NCBI GenBank assembly: GCA_035524335.1
Contig: DATKPE010000053.1
Span: 1 to 38,853, forward strand
Source: DATKPE01 sp035524335
Lineage (GTDB): Bacteria > Bacteroidota > Ignavibacteria > UBA10030 > SZUA-254
Direction: 5' to 3'
Length of the DNA: 38,853 nucleotides
Every line of letters begins with the position of its first letter. Within the stretch, counting starts at the first letter, position 1. This document shows, piece after piece, positions 36,351-38,853 of this stretch. The translations under genes and the position numbers were made by a program. The notes below the pieces were generated by a model. It was given only the letters and a program-made list of their open reading frames with translations, searched no databases and was not told the DNA's origin.

Positions 36351-38853
36351 TCACTCACCGCCGATAAATCCTTTCCAGTTGACGATGAGCGAAAGACTTT
36401 TAACGTCCCCGACCGACGCAAGCCGCTGAGCCAGATACTTCGGTGGATTGCCTGTAACGCCGTAGATGAGATCGTTGTGGGACTTTCCGTCCGTAAACAA
36501 CGGCCGGACCTCCGCAAATGAAGGCCGTGCGCCGGTCAGCACGCATGGGATTGACTGATAGCGGTTTGCCGTCGAGGAATAATAAAATATCATGTCCTTT
36601 GCCCAGATCAGCTCGCCCGATGCATCTGTCGCGAGTTCCCAGCTGGCGCTTTTTTCCGTAAGCGATGCGACACACACTTTTCTGGCCACCCCGGTTCCCA
36701 CCTCGTAGGCAATCCAGTTTCCGTCAGGCGAAAACCTGGCGGCGGCTCCGGAAATACCGAGTTTTCTGACCGCCGGCGGGCGCTGTTGGCCCGCAAGGTC
36801 GATCACTGCCAGCTCACTGCCCGACTCGTTGCTCACCCTCATCAGCATCCAGCGTCCGTCCGGCGAAAGATCCTCCACATTGTATTCTTCCTTCGCCCCT
36901 TCCGGTCCCCTGACACATATCTCTTCCTCACCGGAACCATCCGCAGGCCGTGTTGCGATAATTGCCTTACTCATACCGATTTCGCTGTGATAATACAGCC
37001 GTGTTCCGTCCGCAGACCAGTGGGGACGCATGACGGTAGGTGCGACGGAGATACGGGACTTCACTTTTTTTACGAGGTCATATACCCAGATTTGTGAACT
37101 ATTCGACTGCAGGTCGAGAAGATCATACGCTATGCGCGTGCCGTCCGGCGAGAGGGCGCAGGTGGAATAAATGGAAAGTGCAAATAACGGCGTTTCAGTT
37201 CCTGCGGAACTGAGCCAGAAAAGCTCATTGGCCCGCGTCTCTCCGCCGATACCGAATATCAGAAGGCCGTTGTCGGAAACAGAGAAATCGGCTTTGGCTC
37301 GGGCAACCCAGTTATTGATATTCGCCTGGATTGCAGTCGGTTTATCGTTCACCGTCAGGGTGCCCGGATCAAATCGCTGAGCCATCAGGATCCCCTGGCG
37401 AAGATAAAAAAGAAATCCGTCGCTGTAACGGGCGTACGAGGCATCATGAAGAAGAAGTTTAACATCGTTGTTATTCAGTGATCCCGCATAGACGTCGGCT
37501 GATGCATTGTTGGCATCTGCCATCATAGAAGTGAAAAGAAAGTGGATGCCATCCGGCAGGAACGAGGGAAACCGGGGCACCTGCCCGCGGGAGGTATCGA
37601 GATGCGTGGTGATCCGGGGGGTGCCGCCTGCCGCCGGAACACTCCAGAAGTTACTGTCCGAGACCGACGGCTGATAGAGAATCGTGCCGGCGCTGCTCCA
37701 CGCGATTCCGCGTCCGAACGGCGCATCGGCGAGCGCCAGGGCCGGTCCGCCGGAGAAGTCGATGGTCTTCAGTTTCCCGTCGGCAAAAAACGCAACCGAA
37801 CGGCTGTCGGGCGACCAGACGGGGTACTGCGCCTTGTCCGTTCCCGAAATGGAGGTGACTTCACCCGTCTTCAGATGAGTAATCCACAACCGCTGTGTTC
37901 CGGCAGAGTCGACTCCGGTGAAAACAATTTTTTCCCCGTCCGGTGATATACATGAATTGCCGCCAAAATCGTAAAGATACTTGAGTCCCGCTGGAACCTC
38001 CACCGATGTCCGGAGAACCGGCAGGACAGGCGGCCGGGGAACCCGTAACACCGCGATCTCATAGCCGGCCCCAAGCAGGATGATGCCGGCGAAAACGGCG
38101 GCGATCCAGGTTTTGACGCCGACTCTGGGTTTGAGCGCAACCTGGTCTGCCGGTATCTGCGGCGTTGCCGGAAACGCCGGACGAGCCGCGGTGATGCGGC
38201 TGGCCCGCTGACGGCTGGATTCGCGTTTATAGCGTTTGAGGTCGACCGATATCTGGCTCGCCGACTGAGTCCGCTCCTTCGGATCTTTCTCGAGGCATTC
38301 GAGAACAACTGCGTCGAGATGGGGATCGATCTCCGGCCTGACGGCACTCATTGGCGGCGGGTCAACATTGACAATTTCGTACAGCAGGGCCGTCTCGTGC
38401 ACGCCGCGGAACGGAGGCTGGCCGGTGAACATTTCATACATCAGAACACCGAACGAGAAAATGTCCGACCGATGATCGGTCTCGTGACCCTGAACCTGTT
38501 CCGGCGACATATATCCTGCGGTGCCGACGGTACTGCCCGCCTTGGTCAGGCGTGTTACCGCGCCCCCCGCAGTCCGCAGTTTTGCCAGACCGAAATCCAT
38601 GATCTGTACGATGCCGTCCTTCCGGACCATGATGTTCTCCGGCTTGATGTCGCGGTGCACAATCCCCTTCTCATGGGCCGCAGCGAGTCCGTCGGCGATC
38701 TGGATGCTTGCATCAATCGCCTGTTTGTAACTCATCCCGGGAAGCGCATCGCGCAGTGTCCGGCCGTCGACGAATTCCATCACGATGAACATCTGTCCGT
38801 CGTGCTCGGCAATATCGATGACCGAACAGACGTTCGGATGGTTGAGGGCGGCG
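36351..38853 (-). CDS. Membrane Ser/Thr protein kinase with PD40/TolB beta-propeller, N-terminus outside window
   Basis: Partial: the frame stays open to the last base (AALNHPNVCSVIDIAEHDGQ before the first internal Met at 38792), so the glycine loop and catalytic Lys are beyond the window. Visible kinase parts include MEFVDGRTLRD, HRDIKPEN, MDFGLAK, GYMSPEQVQGHETDHRSDIFSFGV and VHETALLYEIVNVDPPPMS. After the linker RYKRESSRQRASR there is one membrane segment (WIAAVFAGIILLGAGYEIAVL). Propeller repeats then follow with SPDGEKIVF, SPDSRSVAFF, SPDGTRIAYD, SPDGRWMLM and SPDGNWIAYE. It is closest to the PD40 kinase at 31201-33897 and lies 63 bases upstream of the TPR kinase in the same operon. Confidence 0.93.
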   Translation of the reverse strand, partial: AALNHPNVCSVIDIAEHDGQMFIVMEFVDGRTLRDALPGMSYKQAIDASIQIADGLAAAHEKGIVHRDIKPENIMVRKDGIVQIMDFGLAKLRTAGGAVTRLTKAGSTVGTAGYMSPEQVQGHETDHRSDIFSFGVLMYEMFTGQPPFRGVHETALLYEIVNVDPPPMSAVRPEIDPHLDAVVLECLEKDPKERTQSASQISVDLKRYKRESSRQRASRITAARPAFPATPQIPADQVALKPRVGVKTWIAAVFAGIILLGAGYEIAVLRVPRPPVLPVLRTSVEVPAGLKYLYDFGGNSCISPDGEKIVFTGVDSAGTQRLWITHLKTGEVTSISGTDKAQYPVWSPDSRSVAFFADGKLKTIDFSGGPALALADAPFGRGIAWSSAGTILYQPSVSDSNFWSVPAAGGTPRITTHLDTSRGQVPRFPSFLPDGIHFLFTSMMADANNASADVYAGSLNNNDVKLLLHDASYARYSDGFLFYLRQGILMAQRFDPGTLTVNDKPTAIQANINNWVARAKADFSVSDNGLLIFGIGGETRANELFWLSSAGTETPLFALSIYSTCALSPDGTRIAYDLLDLQSNSSQIWVYDLVKKVKSRISVAPTVMRPHWSADGTRLYYHSEIGMSKAIIATRPADGSGEEEICVRGPEGAKEEYNVEDLSPDGRWMLMRVSNESGSELAVIDLAGQQRPPAVRKLGISGAAARFSPDGNWIAYEVGTGVARKVCVASLTEKSASWELATDASGELIWAKDMIFYYSSTANRYQSIPCVLTGARPSFAEVRPLFTDGKSHNDLIYGVTGNPPKYLAQRLASVGDVKSLSLIVNWKGFIGGE

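Overview
The window looks like chromosomal DNA from a GC-rich member of the Bacteroidota/Ignavibacteriota (FCB) lineage. The best evidence is a secreted BNR/YCF48-repeat protein that ends in a type IX secretion (T9SS) type A sorting domain with the YPSPFNPS motif. The ClpC with a UVR motif and the membrane Ser/Thr kinases carrying TolB/PD40 or TPR sensor regions fit the same lineage. Many intergenic regions carry sigma70-like promoters close to TTGACT-17-TATATT. No CRISPR array, insertion sequence or rRNA is visible.

Layout: (1) 1-433 is a 173-bp tandem repeat array built from the 3' half of a tRNA-Asn gene plus its terminator hairpin, abutting the intact tRNA-Asn(GTT) (minus strand). (2) A divergent promoter pair leads left to tRNA-Asn and right to clpC, which is followed by a strong terminator and a HExxH zinc metallopeptidase gene. 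(3) 13724-4333 (minus) is a sugar-uptake operon: permease, binding lipoprotein, second binding lipoprotein, double ATPase, second permease, small predicted outer-membrane barrel protein and a secreted GH38 alpha-mannosidase. (4) 16567-13961 (minus) is the T9SS-exported repeat protein. (5) 23816-16843 (minus) is a tightly packed four-gene operon: cNMP-GAF-PP2C phosphatase, a three-domain fusion (thymidylate kinase, degenerate thymidylate kinase, Ppx/GppA-type HD domain), a CotH-type kinase and an S15/CocE-type hydrolase. (6) 25609-23908 holds a BI-1 membrane protein, a terminator and a ferredoxin-reductase-like flavoprotein. (7) 27843-25818 is a pair: a GNAT (CelD-type) acyltransferase and a proline-dehydrogenase-like barrel lacking the usual proline-binding arginine pair. 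(8) 38853-28456 is a run of four membrane Ser/Thr kinases alternating PD40, TPR, PD40, TPR; the first is cut by the window end.

How the genes fit together: the ABC/GH38 operon reads as release of mannose-type sugar from glycans outside the cytoplasm and import of the product. The PP2C operon and the kinase array are signalling loci whose inputs are not obvious from sequence. The most unusual items are the tRNA-derived array, the TMK-pseudoTMK-HD fusion inside its signalling operon, and the alternating kinase array. All function calls rest on motif recognition by eye; no searches were run.
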